From Amycolatopsis regifaucium (GTDB taxonomy: Bacteria; Actinomycetota; Actinomycetes; Mycobacteriales; Pseudonocardiaceae): 64,000 bases of DNA. A program made the position numbers and the translations under genes. The notes beneath the pieces were generated by a model. That model saw nothing but the letters and a program-made list of their open reading frames with translations, did not search any database and was not told the origin of the DNA. Positions 22,005 to 30,210 of the stretch are shown piece after piece. Location of the stretch: assembly GCF_001613935.1 (NCBI RefSeq), contig NZ_LQCI01000003.1:691819-755818 (forward strand). The letters are read 5' to 3'. Position 1 is the stretch's first letter. Every line of letters starts with the position of its first letter.

Positions 22005-22889
22005 CTACGTGATGTCCTTCTTCTGGTTCACGGCCCAGCCCGCCAGGAAGAAGATCATCGTCCAGCCGAAGAAGATGAGCGCGGACGCCCACCATGAGAA
22101 CGCGCCGGGCGCACCGGCCGCGTACTGCAGCGCCCACGCCGTCTCGTCCTGCAGACCAGGCACCTTCACGCCGGCGGCACCGAACGCCTCCGCGCCGATG
22201 GCACCCACGATGCCGTTGACCGTGCCGTTCGGCAGGACCCCGCCGAGCCACGTGATGTCCCACGCGCCGAACGAGACGAACACCAGGACGTTCTCGACCA
22301 CGAGCATCCAGATCGTCAGCGTGATGATGCTGCCGACGACACTGCGCCACACCGCGCCGACCCCGATGCCGAACAAGGTCGCGAGGACCGTCGCGAGGAC
22401 ACCGGCGCCGAGCACGCCCAGCCACTGGCCCGCCGTCGGCAGGCGTTCGCTGTCGACCGTGATCACGGTGCCGAGGCTCGCCGCGGCCACGATGATCACG
22501 CCGTAGATCGCGCCCCACGCGACGTAGGTGATCATCTTCGCGCTCAGTGCCGAAACCCGGTTCGGGGCGGTGAGGAACGTCGTGGTGATCGTCTTCTTCG
22601 TGTACTCACCGGCGAGCGCGAAGACACCGAAGATGATCGGGATCATCGTGCCGATGTTGATGCCGTGCCCGAGCGCGAGCAGGCCGACGGGCAGCTGGCC
22701 GGTCGAGATGCCGAGCGCCTCGGTCAGTTCGCGGGTGTCGGAGCGCCCGAGGAAGTCACTGAAGTCGTTGGTGATCCTGCCCCAGAACAGGGCGAACACG
22801 AACGCGAAGACCACCGCGGGGATCATCAGCGCCCACCACGCCTTGAGCGTGAGCGTCTTGCGGAACTCCGCCTTGATCAGGTTGCCCAT
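22005..22889 (-). CDS. ABC-2 type transporter permease
   Basis: 294 residues with about six hydrophobic segments. The N-terminus MGNLIKAEFRKTLTLKAWWAL is typical of ABC-2 permeases that sit next to a cytoplasmic ATPase. Conserved features include LAGEYTKKTITTTFLTAPNR in the first cytoplasmic loop. The ATG shares one base with the stop of the ATPase gene upstream (TGATG), so the pair is co-translated and forms one exporter. The substrate is unknown. Confidence 0.88.
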   Translation of the reverse strand: MGNLIKAEFRKTLTLKAWWALMIPAVVFAFVFALFWGRITNDFSDFLGRSDTRELTEALGISTGQLPVGLLALGHGINIGTMIPIIFGVFALAGEYTKKTITTTFLTAPNRVSALSAKMITYVAWGAIYGVIIVAAASLGTVITVDSERLPTAGQWLGVLGAGVLATVLATLFGIGVGAVWRSVVGSIITLTIWMLVVENVLVFVSFGAWDITWLGGVLPNGTVNGIVGAIGAEAFGAAGVKVPGLQDETAWALQYAAGAPGAFSWWASALIFFGWTMIFFLAGWAVNQKKDIT

Positions 22890-24058
22890 CAGCCCTGGCC
22901 TCCCCAGACCTCGTTCTGGCCCTGCTGCGCCTGCTGAGGTGGCGCCTGCTGGTACTGCTGTTGCTGGGGCTGCTGGCCCTGCTGGAACTGTTGCTGTTGC
23001 TGTTGCTGCGGCGGAGCGAATCCGGGCGGCGGGGTGTTCTGCGGGGCATAGCCCGGAGGCGGACCCTGGTACCCGGGTGGCGGGCCCTGATACCCCGGAG
23101 GCGGACCCTGGTAGCCCGGAGGCGGTCCCTGCTGGAAGCCGGGCGGAGGCGCGGCGTACTGCCCCTGGGTCAGCTGGAAGAACATCCGCTCCAGATCCGC
23201 GGTCTCCTCCTGCATGCCGTAGACGGCGATGCTCGCCTTGGCGGAGATGTCACCGATCTGCTGCACCGTCGCACCGGAGACCGCGACACGGCCGTCCGGC
23301 ATCGGCGAGACCTGCGTGATGCCCGCTTCCTGCATCGCCGAGACCAGGCCGTTCGCGTCCGCGGACTGCACCAGCACGCGCGACTGGTTGCTCTTGCGCA
23401 ACTGGTCCAGCGAGCCGTTGTAGCGCGTCATGCCCTGGCTGATGATCACGACCTGGTCGATCGTCTGCTCCACCTCGTTCAGCAGGTGGCTCGAGACCAG
23501 CACCGTGCGCCCTTCACGCGCGTAGGCGCGCAGGAAGTTCCGAAGCCATAGGATGCCTTCGGGGTCGAGACCGTTCGTGGGCTCGTCCAACACCAGCACC
23601 TGCGGATTCCCCAGCAACGCCGTCGCCAGCGCCAGCCGCTGCCGCATCCCGAGCGAGAACCCGCCCGCCTTGCGGTCCGCCGCGGACGACAGGCCGACCA
23701 GGCCCAGCACCTCGTCCACCCGCTGATCCGGCATCCCGATCGCCGCCGAGTACACGCGCAGGTGATTCCGCGCCGTACGTCCCGGGTGGAAGCCCTCGTT
23801 CTCCAGCACCGAGCCGACGACCCTGGCCGGGTTCCCCAGCTGGTCGTGCGGGCGCCCGTTGATGGTCGCCGTGCCGTTCGTGGGCGTCACCAGCCCGAGC
23901 AGCATCCGGAGCGTCGTGGTCTTCCCGGCCCCGTTGGGCCCCAGGAAACCGGTCACCGAACCCGGCTCCACCGTGAAGCTCAGATTCTGGACCGCGTTGA
24001 CCGCACCGAACTGCTTGCTCAGGTTCTGCACCGCGATGCGGCCACTGCCGTCGTGCAT
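22889..24058 (-). CDS. ABC exporter ATPase with a long Pro/Gln-rich C-terminal tail
   Basis: 389 residues. Residues 1-300 are an ABC-2-type ATPase: Walker A GPNGAGKTT, signature-like FSLGMRQR, Walker B VLVLDEPTNGLDPEG. After about residue 305 the chain becomes Pro/Gly/Gln/Tyr-rich, with four near-identical GPPPGYQ units and then Gln runs (QQQQQQQ) to the end, about 80 residues. Such tails are common on actinobacterial membrane proteins but unusual on an ABC ATPase. The ATG at 24058 follows AAGGGGA; an in-frame codon 13 residues upstream is less likely. It forms an operon with the permease. Confidence 0.88.
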   Translation of the reverse strand: MHDGSGRIAVQNLSKQFGAVNAVQNLSFTVEPGSVTGFLGPNGAGKTTTLRMLLGLVTPTNGTATINGRPHDQLGNPARVVGSVLENEGFHPGRTARNHLRVYSAAIGMPDQRVDEVLGLVGLSSAADRKAGGFSLGMRQRLALATALLGNPQVLVLDEPTNGLDPEGILWLRNFLRAYAREGRTVLVSSHLLNEVEQTIDQVVIISQGMTRYNGSLDQLRKSNQSRVLVQSADANGLVSAMQEAGITQVSPMPDGRVAVSGATVQQIGDISAKASIAVYGMQEETADLERMFFQLTQGQYAAPPPGFQQGPPPGYQGPPPGYQGPPPGYQGPPPGYAPQNTPPPGFAPPQQQQQQQFQQGQQPQQQQYQQAPPQQAQQGQNEVWGGQG

Positions 24059-24333
24059 ACCGTCCCCTTTTGTTGACGAAGGCCGATCACGCGACATCCT
24101 GCCTCACCCGGTGAGCCCGCACCCGCGGAAGGGGTCAATCCGCCGAAAGCGACCTTCATCACGTTCAGCGCCGTGACGGTTCCGTCCCTCAGCGCAGCCG
24201 ACACTGGGCCGAATGGCCGCTGACTACCGGTTTTGCGCCGCGGAGCGCGAAAATTCACCGACCCCGTCGATGGTCTGTGAAGAAATAATTCGGACGACAT
24301 CGCGGCCCCATGCAGCGCGACGGCGACTTATTA

Positions 24334-24400
24334 CCTACGATGTAGGAGGCGGCCCGCTCCCAGTGACCCCCAGGCTGGTTGAGCGGGCCGCCCTCAGCCC
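24334..24400 (+). ncRNA. Candidate small structured RNA
   Basis: TACGAT (24336-24341), inside the short dyad CCTAC-GAT-GTAGG, resembles an actinobacterial -10 box. About seven bases later begins GGCGGCCCGCTC (24348-24359), which pairs perfectly with 24381-24392. A nested CCAG/CTGG stem leaves a C-rich loop (GACCCCC), and a C-rich single strand follows. This resembles small RNAs with C-rich loops that can touch Shine-Dalgarno sequences, but the 6C RNA signature of six Cs is not met. It could also be just a terminator. Confidence 0.3.
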
Positions 24401-24866
24401 CTTTGCCCCACTTTGTTCGGTGCTTGCGCACCTTCACCGAGGTGGGGCTTCGTCGTAGTTCCCGGGGGCCGAGCCCACGGTGCGTCCGGCTGCGGTCGGC
24501 GGGTGGGTCGGCCTCGGGCGCGGGGCGCCCTGGCCTGGTGAGTGGTGCGGCCAGAGTGCGTGAAGGTTCCGGAGTGTGGTTAGCCACTGGGGTGGAGTTC
24601 GTGCGGGTTGCGCCGCCAGGTCTTGATCGGCACGAGCTCGACCGCGCGTGAAGGCCACCACCAGTCACAACGGCGGCGCGCCGGCAAAGGCGCAGGACCC
24701 GAATAGGTGCCTAAAAGACGGTTCTGTTGAGCGGTAAGGCAAACGTGGCGTGTCTCGGCCCGCCGCACCGGCCAGACTCGTGAAGAGGTGACAACTCACC
24801 CTCTCGTCAACCGGACACGTTCGCCCTACCCCTCGATAACCGTCATCGGCGCGCACGAGAAAAGGG

Positions 24867-24905
24867 GCGAGGGACCTTCGCACTGGGGTGGCAAAGGTCC
24901 CTCGC
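24867..24905. terminator. Hairpin downstream of ald
   Basis: GCGAGGGACCTT (24867-24878) pairs perfectly with AAGGTCCCTCGC (24894-24905). It lies 20 bp beyond the ald stop codon. It has the general design of the other 3'-end hairpins but a different sequence. Confidence 0.65.
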
Positions 24906-24925
24906 GTGGGAGTGTGGCTTGGGGG

Positions 24926-26041
24926 TCAGGCCAGAACGGTGGCCAGTTCGGTGGCGGGCAGGCTGTGCGCGGCCGCGACCGGGGCGTTCGTCAGGGCGCC
25001 ATCGTGGGTGTTGAGGCCCTTCGCCAGCGAAGCGTCCGCCTGCAGCGCCTTCTTCCAACCGTGGTCCGCCAGCTGGACGGCGTACGGCAGCGTCACGTTG
25101 GTCAGCCCGTAGGTCGACGTACGCGGGACGGCACCCGGCATGTTCGCGACGCAGTAGAACACCGACTCGTGGACCTTGTAGGTCGGCTCGTCGTGCGTGG
25201 TCGGCCGCGAGTCGGCGAAGCAGCCGCCCTGGTCGATCGCGATGTCCACCAGCACACTGCCGGGACGCATCCGCGAGACAAGCTCGTTCGAGACCAGCTT
25301 CGGCGCCTTCGCGCCGGGCACGAGCACCGCGCCGATGACCATGTCGGCCTCCAGCACGGCCTGCTCGACCGACAGCGCGTTCGAGGTCACCGTGCGGATG
25401 CGGCCGCCGAAGTCGTTGTCGATCTGGCGGAGCCGGTCGACGTTGGTGTCGAGGATTTCGACGTCCGAGCCGAGGCCGAGCGCGACCCGCGCCGCGTTCA
25501 GACCGGCGACACCGCCACCGATCACGACCACGCGAGCCGGGTGCACACCGGGAATCCCGCCGGGCAGCACACCGCGGCCACCGCTGGGCTTCATCAGGGA
25601 GAACGCGCCCACCTGCGGCGCCAGCCGCCCGGCGACCTCGGACATCGGCGCGAGCAGCGGCAGCGCGCGGTTCGGGGTCTGCACCGTCTCGTACGCGATC
25701 GCGGTGGTGCCCGCCGCCAGCAGCGCGTCGGTCAGCGGCCGGTCGGCGGCGATGTGGAGGTAGGTGAACAGCACCTGGTCGCGCCGCAGCCGCGGGTACT
25801 CCTCGGCGATCGGCTCCTTGACCTTGAGCACGAGTTCGCCCTCGGACCAGGTCTCCTCCGCCGTCGCGAGGACCTTCGCGCCCGCGGCGACGTACTCCTC
25901 GTCGGTGATCGACGAGCCGAGGCCGGCACCGGTCTCGACGAAGACGTCGTGGCCGCGCCCGGTCAGTTCGTGCACGCCCGCCGGGGTGAGCGCCACCCGG
26001 TATTCGTGCCTCTTGATTTCACGGGGGACGGCGATACGCAC
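24926..26041 (-). CDS. ald: Alanine dehydrogenase
   Basis: 371 residues, the family length. The start RIAVPREIKRHEYRVALTPAGV, the active-site region VFTYLHIAADRPLT, the MSEVAGRLAPQVGA block, the NAD-binding VVVIGGGVAGLNAARVALGLG and the C-terminal TNVTLPYAVQLADHGWKKAL are diagnostic. The enzyme interconverts L-alanine and pyruvate plus ammonia with NAD; some homologues also reduce glyoxylate. The GTG at 26041 follows AGGAGG. The much longer in-frame extension to 27091 runs antisense to the quinone reductase gene and is not real. A regulatory region is shared with the divergent reductase gene; no aldR-like gene is in the window. Confidence 0.95.
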   Translation of the reverse strand: MRIAVPREIKRHEYRVALTPAGVHELTGRGHDVFVETGAGLGSSITDEEYVAAGAKVLATAEETWSEGELVLKVKEPIAEEYPRLRRDQVLFTYLHIAADRPLTDALLAAGTTAIAYETVQTPNRALPLLAPMSEVAGRLAPQVGAFSLMKPSGGRGVLPGGIPGVHPARVVVIGGGVAGLNAARVALGLGSDVEILDTNVDRLRQIDNDFGGRIRTVTSNALSVEQAVLEADMVIGAVLVPGAKAPKLVSNELVSRMRPGSVLVDIAIDQGGCFADSRPTTHDEPTYKVHESVFYCVANMPGAVPRTSTYGLTNVTLPYAVQLADHGWKKALQADASLAKGLNTHDGALTNAPVAAAHSLPATELATVLA

Positions 26042-26120
26042 TGGAAGCCTCCTGCGGCGGTCTACTAGAAGGTGCTGCCACTCACGGTGATGTACCCGGA
26101 CGGCGGTGTCATCGTGCGGG

Positions 26121-26150
26121 CGCGACAATCTCGCGAACCGATCATGGTTC
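26121..26150. promoter_or_regulatory. Two short dyads between ald and the quinone reductase gene
   Basis: CGCGA-CAATC-TCGCG (26121-26135) and GAACC-GATCAT-GGTTC (26135-26150) are adjacent perfect inverted repeats. They lie in the divergent promoter region and could be regulator sites for ald. The regulator is unknown. Confidence 0.35.
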
Positions 26151-26165
26151 TTCCGGCACAGTCGC

Positions 26166-26203
26166 TTGACCTCCACCGAACTGGAGCTTGCACCTTGGCT
26201 CAC
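26166..26203 (+). promoter_or_regulatory. MerR-type promoter with 19-bp spacer, probably leaderless
   Basis: TTGACC (26166-26171) is separated by exactly 19 bp from CACCTT (26191-26196). The spacer holds the dyad CTCCA-CCGAAC-TGGAG (26171-26186). A long spacer with a central dyad is the signature of MerR-family activated promoters, such as those controlled by SoxR. Transcription would start at about the A of the ATG at 26204, so the mRNA would lack a leader; indeed no Shine-Dalgarno is present. Confidence 0.5.
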
Positions 26204-27142
26204 ATGAGAGCCGTGTGGTTGAAAGAGTTCGGCGGGCCCGAAGTGCTCGTCGCCGGTGACGCTCCCGATCCGGTCCCGGCAGCGGGCCAGGTGCTGATCG
26301 AGGTGGCGTACGCCAATATCACGTTCGTCGAGACCCAGGTCCGCGCCGGCGGCGGGCCGTTCCGCGTGGAGCTGCCGATGATCCCGGGCAACGGCGTCGG
26401 CGGGGTGATCAGCACAGTCGGCGAAGGGGTCGATCGCGGTCTGGCCGGGAAACGCGTCGTGACCTCGACAGGCGGCTCCGGGGCGTACGCGCAACGCGTC
26501 GTTGTCGCCGCCGACGCCGTCTTCGAGGTCCCGGACGGCCTGGCCCTCGACGCGGCGGTGGCGATCCTCGCCGACGGCCGCACGGCGACGGCGTTGGTGA
26601 CCGCCGCCCGGATCAAGCCAGGAGAGCGCGTAGTGGTCGAGGCCGCGGCCGGGGGTGTCGGCGGACTGGTCGTCCAGCTCGCCAAGGCGGCCGGTGCGGA
26701 AGTCGTCGGTGCCGCTGGTGGCCCGGCGAAGACCGAGCACGTCCGGGCCCGCGGAGCCGATCTGGCGGTCGACTACCGCGAGCCGGACTGGGCGGCGAAG
26801 GCGGGCGAGGTCGACGTCGTGTTCGACGGGGTCGGCGGTGAGATCGGGACAACTTCGTTCGGGCTGCTGCGGCCCGGTGGCCGGATGCTGATCTTCGGAC
26901 TGTCGAGCGGCGTCTGGACCGAGGTGTCCGAAGAGGACGCCGCCGCACGCGGGGTCACGGTGATCCGGCAGTTCGGCGGGCCGGCCGAAATGCGCGCGTT
27001 CACCGAGTCCGCCCTCGCCGAAGCCGCGGCGGGGCGGCTGGAACCCGTGATCGGTCAACGGTTCCCGCTCGACCGGGCGGCGGACGCGCACGCGGTGATG
27101 CAGTCGCGGGGCACGGTCGGCAAGACATTGCTCGAGGTCTGA
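26204..27142 (+). CDS. Zinc-independent quinone oxidoreductase (MDR family)
   Basis: 312 residues. GroES-like domain first (MRAVWLKEFGGPEVL), then a Rossmann domain with VVVEAAAGGVGGLVVQLAKAAGAEVVG and the quinone-reductase-type C-terminus (IGQRFPLDRAADAHAVMQSRGTVGKTLLEV). The Cys/His zinc ligands of alcohol dehydrogenases are absent, so it should be an NADPH:quinone reductase of the QOR/zeta-crystallin group. The ATG at 26204 is chosen because conservation starts there and the promoter places the transcript start on it. A small flavin-barrel gene is translationally coupled downstream (TGATG). Confidence 0.9.
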   Translation: MRAVWLKEFGGPEVLVAGDAPDPVPAAGQVLIEVAYANITFVETQVRAGGGPFRVELPMIPGNGVGGVISTVGEGVDRGLAGKRVVTSTGGSGAYAQRVVVAADAVFEVPDGLALDAAVAILADGRTATALVTAARIKPGERVVVEAAAGGVGGLVVQLAKAAGAEVVGAAGGPAKTEHVRARGADLAVDYREPDWAAKAGEVDVVFDGVGGEIGTTSFGLLRPGGRMLIFGLSSGVWTEVSEEDAAARGVTVIRQFGGPAEMRAFTESALAEAAAGRLEPVIGQRFPLDRAADAHAVMQSRGTVGKTLLEV

Positions 27143-27561
27143 TGTTCGACGCCGACGAATTCCTCGCCGGTCCGTTGACGGCGAGGGTCGCCACGGCCGG
27201 GCCGACCGTGCGCCCGACCTGGTACCTCTGGGAGAACCGCGCCTTCTGGCTCCTCACCGGACCATGGGCGCGTCTGGCCGGTCTCGTCCGAGAGTCGCCG
27301 TCGATCGCGTTGACCGTCGATGTCTGCGACGTCGGCACCGGCGTGGTCAAGCAGGTGCTCGCGCGAGGCGAGGCGGAGGTGCTGCCGTTCGACGTTCCCC
27401 GTGGACGGCGGCTGCTGAGCCGGTATCTCGGGGCGGACGAGCGGAAATGGGATGCGCGTTTTCGTTCGTACCTGCACGATGATCCCGAGGTGAAAGGGAC
27501 CGTCTGGATCCGGATGGTGCCGAAGCGATTCGTCGCCGACGACCTCGGTTATCGGGTTTGA
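27142..27561 (+). CDS. Pyridoxamine 5'-phosphate oxidase-like split-barrel protein
   Basis: 139 residues with the FMN/F420 split-barrel pattern: LTARVATAGPTVRPTWYLWENRAFWLLTG, a PSIALTVDV strand, and GEAEVLPFD. Members bind FMN or F420 and reduce diverse substrates, or have no known activity. Its start overlaps the stop of the quinone reductase, suggesting joint expression in the response to redox-active compounds. The cofactor cannot be told from the sequence. Confidence 0.75.
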   Translation: MFDADEFLAGPLTARVATAGPTVRPTWYLWENRAFWLLTGPWARLAGLVRESPSIALTVDVCDVGTGVVKQVLARGEAEVLPFDVPRGRRLLSRYLGADERKWDARFRSYLHDDPEVKGTVWIRMVPKRFVADDLGYRV

Positions 27562-27678
27562 CGCACGGCCGCGTTCGCTGGGGGTGAGCGCGGCCGTGCT
27601 ACCGGCGGATCGGTAAATGCAGCACGATCGAGTCAAGATGTTGATCTTACTGGCCGGTAAGCTGCCATTCTGTTGCGC

Positions 27679-27906
27679 ATGACAAATCAGGACTGGCGGC
27701 GGGAGCGGCGTGTCCGCACCGTCGACACCGAAGGCAATCCGGCGGATGTCATCGTGGGTCTGGTCGAAACTCCCGGGCATGGCTACGAAGCCGCGCTGCG
27801 GGTCGACGGCGGCCCCGGTGTGCTTTTGCCGCTTTACCCGGGCGCCGATCTGCTCGCCGCGGTACGTCAGACCATTGAGGACGGATATCGCGCCAGCGCC
27901 CACTAG
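27679..27906 (+). CDS. Small hypothetical protein
   Basis: 75 residues beginning MTNQDWRRERRVRTVD, soluble and mixed charge, with a likely small beta-rich fold (DVIVGLVETPGHGYEAALRVDGGPGVLLPLYPG). I do not recognise the family. The ATG at 27679 is preferred to a TTG two codons upstream. The sequence CTTACTGGCCGGTAAG, a near-palindrome, lies about 20 bp upstream and may be an operator. The gene is followed by a bidirectional terminator facing the PucR gene. Confidence 0.6.
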   Translation: MTNQDWRRERRVRTVDTEGNPADVIVGLVETPGHGYEAALRVDGGPGVLLPLYPGADLLAAVRQTIEDGYRASAH

Positions 27907-27920
27907 TCGCCGGATGTCGG

Positions 27921-27963
27921 GAAAGGGTCTTTCGAGACGGTTTACGTCCTGAAAGACCCTTTC
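27921..27963. terminator. Bidirectional hairpin between convergent genes
   Basis: GAAAGGGTCTTTC (27921-27933) pairs with 27951-27963 without mismatch. An inner GACG/CGTC stem sits in the loop. It lies between the 75-residue gene and the PucR regulator, which converge. Confidence 0.7.
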
Positions 27964-28027
27964 ATGACGTCGGCGCACAATTCTGTAGCACTACAAAGTG
28001 TTCGGTATTGAATATTTTGTAGTTGAC

Positions 28028-29581
28028 TCAGCTCCACCGGAGCGAAACGAGTTGCGTGAGCAACGCCAGCCGGACGTCGGGATCATCGAGGTCCAGCGGG
28101 ACGAGGTCGAGCAGCCGCCGCATGCGGTACCGGAGGGTGTTGGGATGGATCCGGAGTTCCTTCGCGGCCGCGCGGGGATCGCCGGGGTACCGGAGCCATT
28201 GGTAGAGCGTGTCGACGTAGCCGCTCTCGTGGGCTTCGTCGTGCGCGCGCAGCAGGCCGAGCGGACCGAGTTCGGCCACCTTCGCCGTACTCGCCGCCGT
28301 CGCCCCGCGATGCAGCGAAAGGGCTGTCCACGCCTCGTCGAAGACAACGACCCGGCCGGGGACGAGCTTGGCGCGTAGCAGGCCCAACGCCTCGTCGGCC
28401 TGGGCGCGGGAGGTCGCGAGTTCCCCGATCTCACGGGCCGAGCCGGCGGCCGCCCGAGGGGTGCCGCCGCGGCGCGACGCCGGGAGGGCTTCGAGCGCGG
28501 CTCGGAGTTCGTCCCAGCCGTCCCCGTCCGGGACGACGGCGTAGAGCACCCCGCCGAGTTCGGTGGCCACCGGTCGTCTGCCGACACCTTGCGAGATCCG
28601 TTCGAGGAGGGCGAGCCGCAGGCCCTCGTCGTCGCGACCGTCACCGCCGGAGACTTCGATGACGACGACGCGGTGCGGCTCCTCGGACAGGTCGAGTTCG
28701 GCGATCGCCTTGCGCGGGCTGGCCTTCCCTTCGAGCACGGCGCGCAGGAGTTCGGCCGAGACCCGCCGTTGCGAATCGGTGTGCGCGCGGCGGCGCAGCA
28801 GGTGCAGCGCGACGACGGGCGCCGCGTCGGCGAAGGCTGCCGCGCGTTCGTCGGAGACCGGGCCCGCGACGACCGCCCACATCGACCCCAGCAGCTCGCC
28901 GCCCATCCGGATCGGCACGATGAGCCGGGGCAGCGTGCCGTCGCGCTGCGCGGGTACGAAGATCGTTTGCCGTCCACGGGAAAGTTCGCGGAACACCCCT
29001 CGCGAACGGAACCGCGCGAGCACGTCGTCGGGGATGCGGCGGCCCATGATCGTGGAGACGCGCGCGGAGTCGGTCAGGTCCTGCCGGGCCGAGTAGGCGA
29101 GCACCCGCGAGTTGGTGTCCTCGATGGTGACGGGCGCGTCGACGACGGAAGCGACCGCGTCGGCGAGCCGGAACAGGTCGCCGGAACCGGGACCGCCGCC
29201 GTCCTCCAGCGCGTCGGATTCGTCGGCGAGCGCGTCGAGGACGGTCCTGAGCAGCCAGACCAGCTGGGCCCACGACGTCGCCGAGCGCACTTCGATCAAC
29301 GCGATGTCCGCCGACTTCGCCGCCCGCTTGACCGACGGTTTCGCCGCGAGCGGAGGCTTCAGGAGGACCGCGGCGGCCCCTTTCGACGCGCTGAGCTTGA
29401 CGAGTTCGGCGGCGTCCGACGTCTCGGTGATCGCGACGCCGAGGACGAGATCGCCCGCCGCGAGGGTGTTGCCTGGTTCGGCGATGACGACGTCGCCGAC
29501 GGCCGGGGACTCCTCGGGGACCTGGAGGGCGTGCAACAGCGTCGGACCGACTCGATCGACGACACTGCGCACCGAAACCAT
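28028..29581 (-). CDS. PucR/CdaR family transcriptional regulator
   Basis: 517 residues. An N-terminal region (about 1-125) resembles the PucR ligand-sensing domain (VGDVVIAEPGNTLAAGDLVLGV, with VLLKPPLA). A GAF-like middle part contains VTIEDTNSRVLAYSA. The C-terminal PucR helix-turn-helix (PF13556 type) reads LRIHPNTLRYRMRRLLDLVPLDLDDPDVRLAL. Relatives control purine, proline, GABA or sugar-diacid use. No obvious partner operon adjoins; the GABA-type module 30 kb away is too distant to link by position. The ATG at 29581 is chosen; an in-frame GTG lies at 29614. Confidence 0.88.
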   Translation of the reverse strand: MVSVRSVVDRVGPTLLHALQVPEESPAVGDVVIAEPGNTLAAGDLVLGVAITETSDAAELVKLSASKGAAAVLLKPPLAAKPSVKRAAKSADIALIEVRSATSWAQLVWLLRTVLDALADESDALEDGGGPGSGDLFRLADAVASVVDAPVTIEDTNSRVLAYSARQDLTDSARVSTIMGRRIPDDVLARFRSRGVFRELSRGRQTIFVPAQRDGTLPRLIVPIRMGGELLGSMWAVVAGPVSDERAAAFADAAPVVALHLLRRRAHTDSQRRVSAELLRAVLEGKASPRKAIAELDLSEEPHRVVVIEVSGGDGRDDEGLRLALLERISQGVGRRPVATELGGVLYAVVPDGDGWDELRAALEALPASRRGGTPRAAAGSAREIGELATSRAQADEALGLLRAKLVPGRVVVFDEAWTALSLHRGATAASTAKVAELGPLGLLRAHDEAHESGYVDTLYQWLRYPGDPRAAAKELRIHPNTLRYRMRRLLDLVPLDLDDPDVRLALLTQLVSLRWS

Positions 29582-29733
29582 GGGGCGATTGTCCAGCAGC
29601 TGGGACCGCCGCACACGTCAGACCTCGTGTGGGGTCCGGAACGCCGTGGAGGTGAGCTGCGGGTTGCCATCGGCCATCCGGGAAGCACACACTCCGATCT
29701 CGTTACTTCCATGATGGAGACGAGGAGGCGGAC

Positions 29734-30132
29734 GTGGCGATACAGGGCGTGCACAAGATCGTCGTCGGGGTGCGGGATCAGGAACGGGCGAAGAGGTTCT
29801 GGTCCGAGGTCGTCGGCTTCGAGATCACCACCGACGTGCCCTACGACGACAAGGGGAACCGCTGGGTCGAGGTCAGTTCCACCGATGGTGCGACGGCGCT
29901 CGTCCTGAGCACCGCGCCGGAGGACCTGAAGCGGTTCGAAGTGCGGGACGAATTGCCGACGGCCAACTTCTTCTTCTACGCCGACGACATCGAGAAGACC
30001 TACGAGGAGCTTTCGGCGAAAGGGGTGGAATTCCCGGCGCGTCCGGAGAAGCAGCCGTGGGGCTGGTGGGCGATGTTCGTCGACTCCGAGGGCAACCGGT
30101 TCGCCCTTCAGGAGAAGAATCCCACTTCCTGA
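29734..30132 (+). CDS. VOC superfamily (glyoxalase-like) protein
   Basis: 132 residues forming one full vicinal-oxygen-chelate unit of two beta-alpha-beta-beta-beta modules: HKIVVGVRDQERAKRFWSEVVGFE, then FFFYADDIEKTYEELSAKGVEF and the closing FVDSEGNRFALQE. Such proteins may be lyases, resistance proteins or dioxygenases; no specific substrate can be given. The start is GTG with GAGGAGG about 6 bp upstream. Confidence 0.85.
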   Translation: MAIQGVHKIVVGVRDQERAKRFWSEVVGFEITTDVPYDDKGNRWVEVSSTDGATALVLSTAPEDLKRFEVRDELPTANFFFYADDIEKTYEELSAKGVEFPARPEKQPWGWWAMFVDSEGNRFALQEKNPTS

Positions 30133-30210
30133 GAGTGGTTGGGTGGTCCGTTCGGCGGAGCTAGCTTCGGTGACAACAGCCGGAACCCTTGAACCGCTAG
30201 GAGAATCGCG

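Larger units (their letters stand above)
24098..24925. other. Gene-poor 0.8-kb region; possible structured RNA
   Basis: No frame in this stretch has convincing coding character or recognisable homology. It contains a promoter-like TACGAT followed by a strong stem (24348-24392), listed separately, and the terminator hairpin of ald at 24867-24905. Some antisense frames near 24580-24768 encode Arg/Trp-rich peptides that I could not link to any transposase. The rest shows nothing notable. Confidence 0.45.

Noticed and set aside
24348..24400. 6C RNA
   Set aside because: The C-rich loop has only five consecutive C and the second C-loop hairpin is missing, so I keep it only as an unspecified candidate RNA.
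24580..24768. Short Arg/Trp-rich frame that might be a transposase fragment
   Set aside because: No catalytic motif, inverted repeats or target duplication could be seen, and the composition is that of noncoding GC-rich DNA.
24926..27091. 721-codon version of alanine dehydrogenase
   Set aside because: The extra 350 residues lie antisense to the quinone reductase gene. The real start is the GTG at 26041 with AGGAGG.
30133..30210. SAM riboswitch before metY-metX
   Set aside because: Only 78 bp separate the preceding gene from metY and I could not find the conserved helices of SAM-I, SAM-II or SAM-IV elements.
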